A stretch of 20,982 bases of DNA. It comes from Oleiagrimonas sp035690885 (GTDB taxonomy: Bacteria > Pseudomonadota > Gammaproteobacteria > Xanthomonadales > Rhodanobacteraceae). Of this stretch, positions 14,635 through 20,982 are shown in pieces (within the stretch, counting starts at the first letter, position 1; every line of letters begins with the position of its first letter). Below the pieces are notes generated by a model, which had not been told where the DNA came from, made no database searches, and saw nothing but the letters and a program-made list of their open reading frames with translations. Where the stretch lies: the NCBI GenBank assembly GCA_035690885.1, contig DASSKC010000088.1:1-20982 (forward strand), read 5' to 3'. The position numbers were made by a program, and so were the translations under genes.

Positions 14635-16143
14635 ATGTTCAATCATTTGCTCAGCCTGCTGATCTGGCTGCCCATCGTCGGCGCGGTGCCCGTGTTGCTG
14701 GCCGGCTCCGGCCGTCCCAATACGGCGCGCTGGATTGCCTTGTTGATGGCGATCCTCACCTTCGCCGTCAGCCTGTTCCTCATTCCGCAGTACCACGCTG
14801 ACGTGGCCGGGATGCAGCTGGTCGAAAGCCATCTGTGGATCGAGTCGCTCAACGTGCATTACGGCCTGGGCGTCGACGGCATCTCCGTCGCGCTGATTCT
14901 CTTGACCACCTTCGTGGGCATCCTGGTGATCGTGGGCGCCTGGGAAGTGATCCAGGACAAGCCGCACCAGTACATGGCCGCCATGCTGGTGCTCGAAGGC
15001 CTGATGATCGGCGTGTTCTGCGCCACCGACGCCTTGCTGTTCTATGTGTTCTTCGAGGCGATGCTGATCCCGATGTTCATCCTCATCGGTATCTGGGGTG
15101 GTCCGCGTCGCGTCTACGCAACCCTGAAGTTCTTCATCTACACGTTCTTCGGCTCAATCTTCATGCTGGTGGGTCTGATCTACCTGTACCTGAAGGCGGG
15201 CACGTTCGACCTGCACACGCTGGCCACGCTGCCGCTCAGCATGCAAGAGCAAAGCTGGCTGTTCTTCGCCTTCCTGCTCGCCTTCGCGGTGAAAGTGCCG
15301 ATGGTGCCGGTGCATACCTGGCTGCCGGATGCGCACGTGGAAGCACCCACCGGCGGTTCGGTGGTGCTGGCGGCGGTGATGCTGAAGATCGGCGGATACG
15401 GTTTCCTGCGTTTCACACTTCCGATCGTGCCGGATGCGGCGCACCACTTCGCATGGGTGGTGATCCTGCTCAGCCTGATCGCCGTGGTCTACATCGGCTA
15501 TGTGGCACTGGTGCAGGAAGACATGAAGAAGCTGGTGGCGTATTCGTCCGTGGCGCACATGGGCTTCGTCACGCTGGGCGTGTTCATCGCCTTCATGCTG
15601 GTGCGCGAGCAGGGCAATACCGATGCCGCGCGGCTTGGCCTGCAGGGCGCGATGGTGCAGATGATCTCGCACGGTTTCGTTTCCGGCGCGATGTTCTCGT
15701 GCATCGGCGTGCTGTATGACCGCCTGCATACCCGCCTGATCAAGGACTACGGCGGCGTGATCAACGTGATGCCCTGGTTCGGCTTCTTCTACGTGTTCTT
15801 CGCCATGGCCAACTGCGGCCTGCCGGGCACCAGCGGTTTCGTGGGCGAATTCATGGTGATCCTGTCCAGCTTCAGCGCCAATCCGTGGATCGCGCTGTTC
15901 GCCGCCTTCACCCTGATCATCGGCGCGGCCTACACGCTGTGGCTGGTCAAGCGTGTGCTGTGGGGCGAAGTCACCAATCCGCACGTGGCGGAAATGACCG
16001 ATATCAACGGCCGCGAGTGGTTCGTGCTGGGTGCGTTCGCCGCCGCGGTGCTGGTGCTGGGCGTATGGCCCGAGCCGCTCACGCACTTGATGGACACTTC
16101 GGTGAACCAGCTCGTGCAAGTGCTCGCTATTCACAAGGTCTGA
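14635..16143 (+). CDS. nuoM: NADH-quinone oxidoreductase subunit M
   Basis: NuoM (ND4 family) is the second antiporter-like proton-pumping subunit in the membrane arm. The 502-residue protein has about fourteen membrane segments. It retains Glu141 in YVFFEAMLIPMFILIG and Lys220 in AFAVKVPMVPVHTWLPDAH, which correspond to the conserved channel residues of the family. The motif DMKKLVAYSSVAHMGFV (the region of the second half-channel) is intact, as is the late segment LPGTSGFVGEFMVI. A purine-rich AAGGGAAGAG lies just before the ATG at 14635. Spacing to nuoN is 11 bases. Confidence 0.98.
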   Translation: MFNHLLSLLIWLPIVGAVPVLLAGSGRPNTARWIALLMAILTFAVSLFLIPQYHADVAGMQLVESHLWIESLNVHYGLGVDGISVALILLTTFVGILVIVGAWEVIQDKPHQYMAAMLVLEGLMIGVFCATDALLFYVFFEAMLIPMFILIGIWGGPRRVYATLKFFIYTFFGSIFMLVGLIYLYLKAGTFDLHTLATLPLSMQEQSWLFFAFLLAFAVKVPMVPVHTWLPDAHVEAPTGGSVVLAAVMLKIGGYGFLRFTLPIVPDAAHHFAWVVILLSLIAVVYIGYVALVQEDMKKLVAYSSVAHMGFVTLGVFIAFMLVREQGNTDAARLGLQGAMVQMISHGFVSGAMFSCIGVLYDRLHTRLIKDYGGVINVMPWFGFFYVFFAMANCGLPGTSGFVGEFMVILSSFSANPWIALFAAFTLIIGAAYTLWLVKRVLWGEVTNPHVAEMTDINGREWFVLGAFAAAVLVLGVWPEPLTHLMDTSVNQLVQVLAIHKV

Positions 16144-16154
16144 TCGAGACGACC

Positions 16155-17591
16155 ATGCCGACTATCAACGACATCCTGATCATGCTGCCGGAATTCTTTC
16201 TGGTGACGGCGGCATGCGTTCTCCTGCTGGCCGACGCCTTCATGAAGCCGGCGGAGCGCGTCTACCTGCACTGGCTTTCCATTGGCGTGCTGATCGTCAC
16301 CGGTTACCTCGTGCTGCGCTTCCAGCCCGGCACGGTGACCGCGTTCAACGGTATGTTCATCCGCGACGGCCTGGGTACGATCCTGAAGCTGTTCGCCTTG
16401 CTGTCGACCATCCTGGTCTTCATTTACGGCCGTCCGTACATGATCGACCGCAAGCTGTATGCGGGCGAGTTCTATACGCTGATGATCTTCGCGGTGATCG
16501 GCGTGATGCTGCTGGTGTCGGCCGGCAACCTGGTCATGGTCTACCTGGGCCTGGAACTGCTGACGCTGTCTTCGTATGCGCTGGTCGCGCTGAATCGCGA
16601 TTCGGGCCTTTCTTCCGAAGCCGCGATCAAGTACTTCGTGCTGGGCGCGCTGTCCTCCGGCATGCTGCTGTACGGCATGTCGATGGTGTACGGCGCCACC
16701 GGTACGCTGGACCTGGCGCAGTTGCATACCGCCGCGCCGCACAGCGCGATGCCGCACCTGTTGGTATTCGGCCTGGTGTTCATGGTGATCGGCGTGGCGT
16801 TCAAGCTCGGCGTCGCGCCGTTCCACATGTGGATTCCGGATGTGTATGAAGGCTCGCCCACCGCGGTAACCGCGTTCATCGGTTCGGCGTCCAAGCTGGC
16901 CGCGTTCGGCATGGCGTTCCGCCTGCTCGCCACCGGAATGGGGGACTACGCCCAGCACTGGCAGATGATGTTGGCCGCGCTCGCCGTGCTGTCGCTGGCG
17001 ATCGGCAACGTGGTGGCGATCGTGCAGAGCAATCTCAAGCGCCTGCTCGCCTACTCGACCATCTCGCACATGGGTTACTTGCTGCTGGGCCTGGTCAATG
17101 CAGGTCCCGAAGGCTACTCGGCGGCAATGTTCTATGCGGTGAGCTACGCGCTGATGTCCACCGCGGCCTTCGGCGTGATTCTCGCGCTCAGCCGCGCCGG
17201 TTTCGAATGCGAGAACATCGACGACTTCAAGGGCCTGAATCAGCGTGCACCGTGGATGGCGTTCCTGATGATGCTGTCGCTGTTCTCGCTGGCTGGTGTG
17301 CCGCCGATGTTCGGCTTCTTTGCCAAGCTGCTGGTGCTGCAGGCGGCGATCCACGCCAACATGCTGTGGCTGGCGATCGTCGGTGCGGTGTTCGCCATCA
17401 TCGGTCTGTATTACTACCTGCGCGTGGTCAAGGTGATGTACTTCGACAAGCCCGAAGCGGGCACCGAAGTGCGTCTTCAACCCGATTTCACGCTGCGCGT
17501 GGCTTTATCGTTGAATGCGTTGGTGCTGCTTGCGCTGGGCCTTTATTGGGGGCCGCTGCTGAGCTGGTGCAAGCAGGCCTTCGTAGGGTGA
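16155..17591 (+). CDS. nuoN: NADH-quinone oxidoreductase subunit N
   Basis: NuoN (ND2 family) is the third antiporter-like pump, next to NuoK. The 478-residue protein keeps Glu134 in VYLGLELLTLSSYAL and Lys217 in GVAFKLGVAPFHMWIPDVYE. SNLKRLLAYSTISHMGYLL and SLAGVPPMFGFFAKLLVL follow in the second half. The open frame reaches back into nuoM, but ATG 16155 gives the expected MPTINDILIMLPEF N-terminus and normal length. It is the last nuo gene. No T-tracted hairpin follows it, so the nuo transcript may run into the initiator tRNA and stop at the terminator near 17776-17799. Confidence 0.97.
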   Translation: MPTINDILIMLPEFFLVTAACVLLLADAFMKPAERVYLHWLSIGVLIVTGYLVLRFQPGTVTAFNGMFIRDGLGTILKLFALLSTILVFIYGRPYMIDRKLYAGEFYTLMIFAVIGVMLLVSAGNLVMVYLGLELLTLSSYALVALNRDSGLSSEAAIKYFVLGALSSGMLLYGMSMVYGATGTLDLAQLHTAAPHSAMPHLLVFGLVFMVIGVAFKLGVAPFHMWIPDVYEGSPTAVTAFIGSASKLAAFGMAFRLLATGMGDYAQHWQMMLAALAVLSLAIGNVVAIVQSNLKRLLAYSTISHMGYLLLGLVNAGPEGYSAAMFYAVSYALMSTAAFGVILALSRAGFECENIDDFKGLNQRAPWMAFLMMLSLFSLAGVPPMFGFFAKLLVLQAAIHANMLWLAIVGAVFAIIGLYYYLRVVKVMYFDKPEAGTEVRLQPDFTLRVALSLNALVLLALGLYWGPLLSWCKQAFVG

Positions 17592-17639
17592 GGAGAGTGA
17601 TTCGCTCACGCATGCATGAGAAAACTTTGCGATTTGGGC

Positions 17640-17668
17640 TTGCAAGAATCCGGCCAGCTCGTTAGAAT
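17640..17668 (+). promoter_or_regulatory. Sigma70-type promoter of the initiator tRNA gene
   Basis: TTGCAA (17640-17645) and TAGAAT (17663-17668) are separated by exactly 17 bases and end 13 bases before the tRNA. Each hexamer differs from the TTGACA/TATAAT consensus by one or two positions, making this the best promoter match seen in the window. Transcription would start around 17675, leaving a very short 5' leader before the tRNA, as is common for tRNA genes. It would make the tRNA and possibly rimP-nusA-infB independent of the nuo operon. Confidence 0.75.
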
Positions 17669-17681
17669 TCTCGGACTCTGA

Positions 17682-17758
<77 letters not shown>

Positions 17759-17775
17759 GGTCTTTCTTGGACAAG

Positions 17776-17799
17776 AAAGCCTCCTCGTGAGGCTTTTTT
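17776..17799 (+). terminator. Intrinsic terminator after the initiator tRNA
   Basis: AAAGCCTC (17776-17783) pairs with GAGGCTTT (17789-17796) around a CTCGT loop, and the T-tract runs 17794-17799. It should end the tRNA transcript 18-41 bases after the CCA. An alternative hairpin, CTTTCTTG (17762-17769) with CAAGAAAG (17772-17779), shares the 5' AAAG of the terminator stem. It may therefore compete with the terminator or mark the 3' trailer for processing. Confidence 0.85.
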
Positions 17800-17825
17800 G
17801 TTGGGCGCAAGGATGCGATGCGCTT

Positions 17826-17895
17826 TATCGGGTCATAATGGCCCGATAGGACGCAGGGAAAGGCCGAGCAGAGCGGCACATCGGCAAGGTAAGGG
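17826..17895 (+). promoter_or_regulatory. rimP operon leader: candidate -10 and alternative RNA pairings
   Basis: This stretch carries several signals ahead of rimP. TATCGGG (17826-17832) and CCCGATA (17842-17848) are perfect complements, and the loop between them contains a -10-like CATAAT (17834-17839), although no good -35 is seen. Downstream, GCCGA (17863-17867) can pair with TCGGC (17881-17885). The enclosed GAGCGGC (17871-17877) is the exact complement of GCCGCTC (17901-17907), which is part of the following terminator hairpin. This arrangement resembles a transcription attenuator. A rimP leader with a premature terminator is an established class in gammaproteobacteria; that this sequence belongs to it is inference. 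Confidence 0.5.
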
Positions 17896-17920
17896 AATGG
17901 GCCGCTCGCGCCCATTTTTT
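17896..17920 (+). terminator. Intrinsic terminator in the rimP leader (probable attenuator)
   Basis: AATGGGC (17896-17902) pairs with GCCCATT (17910-17916) around a seven-base loop and ends in a run of six T (17915-17920). It lies only about 25 bases ahead of the rimP start, so it would stop transcription before the rimP-nusA-infB genes. A terminator placed here fits regulated read-through, for example feedback by NusA, which is known to control its own operon in E. coli. Regulation in this organism is inferred. Confidence 0.8.
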
Positions 17921-17945
17921 GTTTCCGGAAACGGTATCGACGAGA

Positions 17946-18461
17946 TTGGACACGCAAGCGCTAGCACGACGCTTTACCGAGGTTTTGGCGGATCTTCAGC
18001 TGGAATGCATCGGTGTGGAATTCAGCCCTTCGCAGGGGCAGAGTACCTTGCGCGTGTACATCGACACCGATGGGCGCGAGGTCAATCTAGACGATTGCGA
18101 GGCGGCCAGCCGCGAACTTTCTGCGCTGCTGGACGTGGAAGACCCGATTCCGGGCCATTACGTGCTGGAAGTATCTTCGCCGGGCATCGATCGGCCGCTG
18201 TTCACCGCCGAGCAGTTCGCCAAGGTGGTCGGGCAGGAAGCCAAGGTGCTGTTGAAGGCGCCACTGGAAGGCCGCCGCCGACTGCGTGGCAAGGTCGTTT
18301 CGGTGGAGGCCAGCCAGATCGGTCTTGAAGCAGAAGGCAAGGTTTTTCAATTCGAGCACGATGCGGTGGAAAGCGCGCGCATCGTGCCGGACTGGGCAGC
18401 GCTCGGTTACGTGCCGCAGCCCAAACCCGGCGGTCGCAAGCCGGGCAAGAAAAAAGGTTAG
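17946..18461 (+). CDS. rimP: Ribosome maturation factor RimP
   Basis: RimP assists maturation of the 30S ribosomal subunit in the cytoplasm. The 171-residue protein has the N-terminal alpha/beta domain (about 5-85) with VNLDDCEAASRELSALLD and the strongly conserved YVLEVSSPGIDRPLF (72-86). A C-terminal SH3-like domain (about 88-150) and a basic tail (PKPGGRKPGKKKG) follow. No ATG or GTG is available at the N-terminus. TTG at 17946 is the best start by family length, with only a weak GAG upstream. A TTG at 17919 lies inside the terminator T-tract and is unlikely. The gene begins the rimP-nusA-infB unit, and nusA follows after 53 bases. Confidence 0.93.
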   Translation: MDTQALARRFTEVLADLQLECIGVEFSPSQGQSTLRVYIDTDGREVNLDDCEAASRELSALLDVEDPIPGHYVLEVSSPGIDRPLFTAEQFAKVVGQEAKVLLKAPLEGRRRLRGKVVSVEASQIGLEAEGKVFQFEHDAVESARIVPDWAALGYVPQPKPGGRKPGKKKG

Positions 18462-18514
18462 TTAAGGTCAATCTGTCGATGGAGCGCTGGAGCAGCGTTC
18501 ACGGAGTGGTTGCA

Positions 18515-20020
18515 ATGAGCAAAGAACTTTTGCTGGTGGTTGATGCGGTTGCCAACGAAAAAGGCGTGTCGCGCGACGTGATCTTCCAGGCCATGGAAGC
18601 GGCGTTGGCGTCCGCTGCGAAAAAGCGCTATCCGGATGAAGATCCGGATATCCGCGTCAGCATCGATCGCAACTCCGGCGACTACGAGACGTTCCGTCGC
18701 TGGGAAGTGATCGCCGACGACGGCGAGATGGAATCCCCGTTCCGCCAACTGCGCCTGATGGACGCCGAAGACGAGCGCCCCGGCGCGCAGATCGGCGAAT
18801 TCATCGAGCAGCAGATTGAAAACGCCGAATTCGGCCGCATTGCAGCACAGGCCGCCAAGCAGGTGATCGTGCAGCGCGTACGCGAAGCGGAGCGGCAACA
18901 GGTGGTGGACGCGTTCAGGGATCGCGTGGGCGAGCTGGTCACCGGCATCGTCAAGCGCGTCGAGCGCGGCAACGTTTATCTCGACCTGGGCGGCAACGCC
19001 GAAGCCTTCATCCCGCGCGACAAGACTATTCCGCGCGAATCGCACCGCGTCGGCGATCGCGTGCGCGGGTATCTGCATGAAGTGAAATCCGAAGCGCGCG
19101 GTCCGCAGCTGTTCGTCTCGCGCGCGGCGCCGGAATTCATGATCGAGCTGTTCAAGCTCGAAGTGCCAGAAGTGGGCCAGGGCCTGGTGGAAATCAAGGG
19201 CTGCGCCCGCGATCCGGGCGACCGCGCCAAGATCGCGGTGGTCGCGCATGACACTCGCACCGATCCGATCGGCGCCTGCATCGGCATGCGCGGCTCGCGC
19301 GTACAGGCGGTATCGAACGAGCTCAACGGCGAGCGCGTGGACATCATCCTGTGGCACGAGAACCAAGCCCAGTACGTGATCAACGCGATGGCGCCGGCGG
19401 AAGTGCAATCCATCATCATGGACGAGGACAAGCACTCGATGGACATCGCGGTGGCCGAGGACAAGCTGTCCCAGGCCATCGGCCGTGGCGGCCAGAACGT
19501 GCGCCTGGCCAGCAAGCTCACCGGCTGGCAGCTCAACGTGATGACCCAGGACCAGGTCGCCGCCAAGAGCGAAGCGGAACAGGAATCGGCCCGCCAGCTG
19601 TTCATGGACAAGTTGGAAGTGGACCAGGAAATCGCCAACATCCTCGTGCAGGAAGGATTCTCCAGCGTCGAGGAAATCGCCTACGTGCCGAGCGCGGAGC
19701 TGCTGGCCATCGAGGGCTTCGACGAGGACATCGTCGAGGAGCTTCGCGCCCGCGCCCGCGACTCGCTGCTCACGGAGGCCCTGGCGGTCGAGGAAAACCT
19801 CGACGAACACCAGCCCTCGCAGGAACTGCTGGAGCTGGATGGCATGGACGAGGCGACCGCCTATGCGCTGGCTGAGCGCGGCGTCGTCACGGTGGACGAT
19901 CTGGCCGACCTCGCGGTCGACGACCTGATCGACATCGACGGCATGGACGAGGATCGTGCTGCGGCACTCATCATGGCGGCGCGTGCGCCGATGATTGCGA
20001 GGCTGGAGAAGGGCGGCTAA
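18515..20020 (+). CDS. nusA: Transcription termination/antitermination factor NusA
   Basis: NusA binds RNA polymerase and nascent RNA and influences pausing, intrinsic termination and antitermination. The 501-residue protein shows the full gammaproteobacterial layout. The polymerase-binding N-terminal domain (1-130) contains SGDYETFRRWEV. An S1 domain (about 138-203) is followed by KH1 with GMRG (257-260) and KH2 with GRGG (323-326), then two acidic repeats (about 365-425 and 438-492). An in-frame ATG at 18479 would add 12 residues. ATG 18515 is preferred because GGAG at 18503-18506 is well placed and MSKELLLVVDAVANEKG matches the family N-terminus. Autoregulation through the rimP leader is plausible. 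Confidence 0.98.
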   Translation: MSKELLLVVDAVANEKGVSRDVIFQAMEAALASAAKKRYPDEDPDIRVSIDRNSGDYETFRRWEVIADDGEMESPFRQLRLMDAEDERPGAQIGEFIEQQIENAEFGRIAAQAAKQVIVQRVREAERQQVVDAFRDRVGELVTGIVKRVERGNVYLDLGGNAEAFIPRDKTIPRESHRVGDRVRGYLHEVKSEARGPQLFVSRAAPEFMIELFKLEVPEVGQGLVEIKGCARDPGDRAKIAVVAHDTRTDPIGACIGMRGSRVQAVSNELNGERVDIILWHENQAQYVINAMAPAEVQSIIMDEDKHSMDIAVAEDKLSQAIGRGGQNVRLASKLTGWQLNVMTQDQVAAKSEAEQESARQLFMDKLEVDQEIANILVQEGFSSVEEIAYVPSAELLAIEGFDEDIVEELRARARDSLLTEALAVEENLDEHQPSQELLELDGMDEATAYALAERGVVTVDDLADLAVDDLIDIDGMDEDRAAALIMAARAPMIARLEKGG

Positions 20021-20032
20021 CCGCGGGCGGCA

Positions 20033-20050
20033 GCGCCCCGGATTGGGCGC
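20033..20050 (+). other. GC-rich hairpin in the nusA-infB gap
   Basis: GCGCCC (20033-20038) and GGGCGC (20045-20050) form a 6-bp all-GC stem with a CGGATT loop, starting 13 bases after the nusA stop. No T-tract follows, so it is not an intrinsic terminator. It may only protect or space the nusA 3' end. Confidence 0.4.
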
Positions 20051-20091
20051 GCCGGGAGGCCGAAGGGTCTCCACCAAGGACGGAGGTAGCC

Positions 20092-20121
20092 GTGCAAGAA
20101 AAATTTTTGTACGGACGATAA
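20092..20121 (+). CDS. Possible nine-codon leader peptide ahead of infB
   Basis: GTG at 20092 opens a nine-codon frame (read as MQEKFLYGR) that ends in TAA at 20119-20121, 28 bases before the infB start. A full GGAGG (20082-20086) precedes it by five bases, a better-placed ribosome binding site than that of infB itself. The frame differs from infB, so it cannot be an N-terminal extension. It includes the A/T-rich palindrome AAAAATTTTT (20099-20108), unusual in this GC-rich region. Translation could act on infB by coupling or stalling, or the arrangement could be chance; no homologue is recognised. Confidence 0.3.
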   Translation: MQEKFLYGR

Positions 20122-20149
20122 GCGCGGGAACGGCGGAGAAAGAATCACG

Positions 20150-20982
20150 ATGTCGGACGTCACAATCAAACAACTCGCTCAGGTTCTGGGCATGCCTGTC
20201 GACCGGCTGCTGACGCAGCTCGGCGAAGCAGGCATGAAATTCTCGAATCCTGAGCAGGTCATCAGCAGCACCGAGAAGGTGAAACTGCTGGGCTTCTTGC
20301 GTCGCACGCACGGCAAGGCCGAGGCCGCCGTCGAGGTGGACGACTCCTCGCCGCGGCAGATCACCCTGAAGCGCCGCAAGATCAGCGAGCTCAAGGTCTC
20401 CACGCCCGGCGGCCGCGGTGCATCCTCCAGCGCCAAGACCGTGAACGTGGAAGTGCGCGCCAAGCGCACCTACGTCAAGCGCAGCGTGATCGCCGAAGAG
20501 GCGAGTGCGGAGCCGGAACGCGAAGAGGCGCTGCGCCGGCTGCAGGAATCCCAGCAGCAGCGCGAGCACGAAGAACAGGAACGCATCGACGCCGAGCAGC
20601 GGCGCCAGGATGAAGCGCGCCAACGCGCCGAAGAAGAAACCGCGCGGCGCGAGGCCGAGGCGGCCGAGCGCGCCCGCCAGGAAGCCGCCGCGCAAGCTGC
20701 CGCCGAAGCGCAGGCCGCGCCGGCGCCGCAGCCTGCCCCAGTCGTGGAACAAGAACCGGTGCGTGCGCCGGAACCGGCCGAGCCCGAGGAAGAGAAAGTG
20801 CCCGAATCACCGGCCGCCGTGCAGCGCATCGATCACAGCTCACTGGGCATGATCCTGCCGCGCATCCACGAGCCCCGTAAGCGCGAAAAGAAACCCGTCG
20901 TCGCCGCGCCCGCCCCGGCGCCGGCTCCCGCGCCTGCGCCCACCCCGGCCACCGCCGACCGCGCCAAGCCGCGGCATGGTGG
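20150..20982 (+). CDS. infB: Translation initiation factor IF-2, N-terminal part (partial)
   Basis: IF2 is the GTPase that brings formylmethionyl-tRNA to the 30S subunit, which fits its position in one cluster with the initiator tRNA. The window holds 277 codons and two further bases before the right edge. Residues 1-52 are the IF2_N domain (MSDVTIKQLAQVLGMPVDRL). Residues about 60-110 form the IF2-associated region with basic RQITLKRRKISELKVS. Residues about 117-190 are a charged Glu/Arg/Ala/Gln-rich, probably coiled-coil linker, followed by Pro/Ala-rich stretches. The GTPase domain lies beyond the window. The start at 20150 is preceded by GGAGA at 20135-20139. Confidence 0.97.
   Translation, partial: MSDVTIKQLAQVLGMPVDRLLTQLGEAGMKFSNPEQVISSTEKVKLLGFLRRTHGKAEAAVEVDDSSPRQITLKRRKISELKVSTPGGRGASSSAKTVNVEVRAKRTYVKRSVIAEEASAEPEREEALRRLQESQQQREHEEQERIDAEQRRQDEARQRAEEETARREAEAAERARQEAAAQAAAEAQAAPAPQPAPVVEQEPVRAPEPAEPEEEKVPESPAAVQRIDHSSLGMILPRIHEPRKREKKPVVAAPAPAPAPAPAPTPATADRAKPRHG

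Noticed and set aside
17592..17639. Terminator for the nuo operon directly after nuoN
   Set aside because: Only a four-base stem (GTGA-TTCGC-TCAC) without a T-tract is visible. The first convincing terminator lies after the initiator tRNA.
20033..20050. Terminator between nusA and infB
   Set aside because: The stem is strong but no T-tract follows, and nusA and infB are normally co-transcribed.
20092..20122. Internal promoter for infB with GATAAG as -10
   Set aside because: No -35 lies at suitable spacing; GTGCAA is 19 bases away and a poor match. The A/T-rich tract is better noted as part of the possible leader frame.
18458..20752. A 764-codon open frame on the minus strand across nusA and infB
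   Set aside because: It lies opposite two clearly conserved genes in GC-rich DNA, where codon bias keeps the opposite strand open. Its translation is low in complexity and matches no family I recognise.

Overview
The window is a housekeeping stretch of a GC-rich gammaproteobacterial chromosome. The gene order is glmM(end) - oxygenase - tpiA - secG - tRNA-Leu - nuoA to nuoN - initiator tRNA - rimP - nusA - infB. This order, the separate nuoC and nuoD genes and the protein sequences are typical of the order Xanthomonadales. I infer a member of the Rhodanobacteraceae/Xanthomonadaceae (Rhodanobacter- or Dyella-like), but cannot fix the genus. Every real gene is on the + strand, and the long minus-strand reading frames are shadows of GC-rich genes.

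Layout. Positions 1-108 hold the last 35 codons of a phosphohexomutase, probably glmM. Next come a 2-oxoglutarate/Fe(II)-type oxygenase of unknown substrate (198-1133), triosephosphate isomerase (1224-1973) and the translocon subunit SecG with an unusually long polar tail (1995-2519). tRNA-Leu(GAG) at 2535-2620 sits directly ahead of the respiratory cluster. Positions 2700-17591 carry all fourteen complex I subunits as separate genes in the order A to N. Most are separated by 1-13 bases or overlap by 4-10. The one real gap, between nuoE and nuoF, contains an inverted pair of GTAG-type REP repeats (a REPIN-like element).

After nuoN, a well-formed sigma70-type promoter drives the initiator tRNA (17682-17758), which is followed by an intrinsic terminator. 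A leader with a second intrinsic terminator and a possible competing pairing precedes rimP, nusA and infB. infB runs off the right edge after 277 codons. No gap without a gene exceeds about 190 bases.

How the genes work together. TpiA supplies central carbon flux, SecG supports membrane insertion, and the nuo genes build the proton-pumping NADH:quinone oxidoreductase. NuoEFG form the NADH-oxidising arm, NuoBCDI the iron-sulfur connecting arm to the quinone site, and NuoAHJKLMN the membrane arm. The second unit joins the initiator tRNA with ribosome maturation (RimP), transcription elongation/termination (NusA) and initiation factor IF2. I see no defence system, phage, transposase or CRISPR array. 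The points worth a second look are small: the intra-operon REPIN, the rimP leader, a U1:U72 initiator tRNA, the histidine-rich NuoL loop and a nine-codon reading frame ahead of infB.
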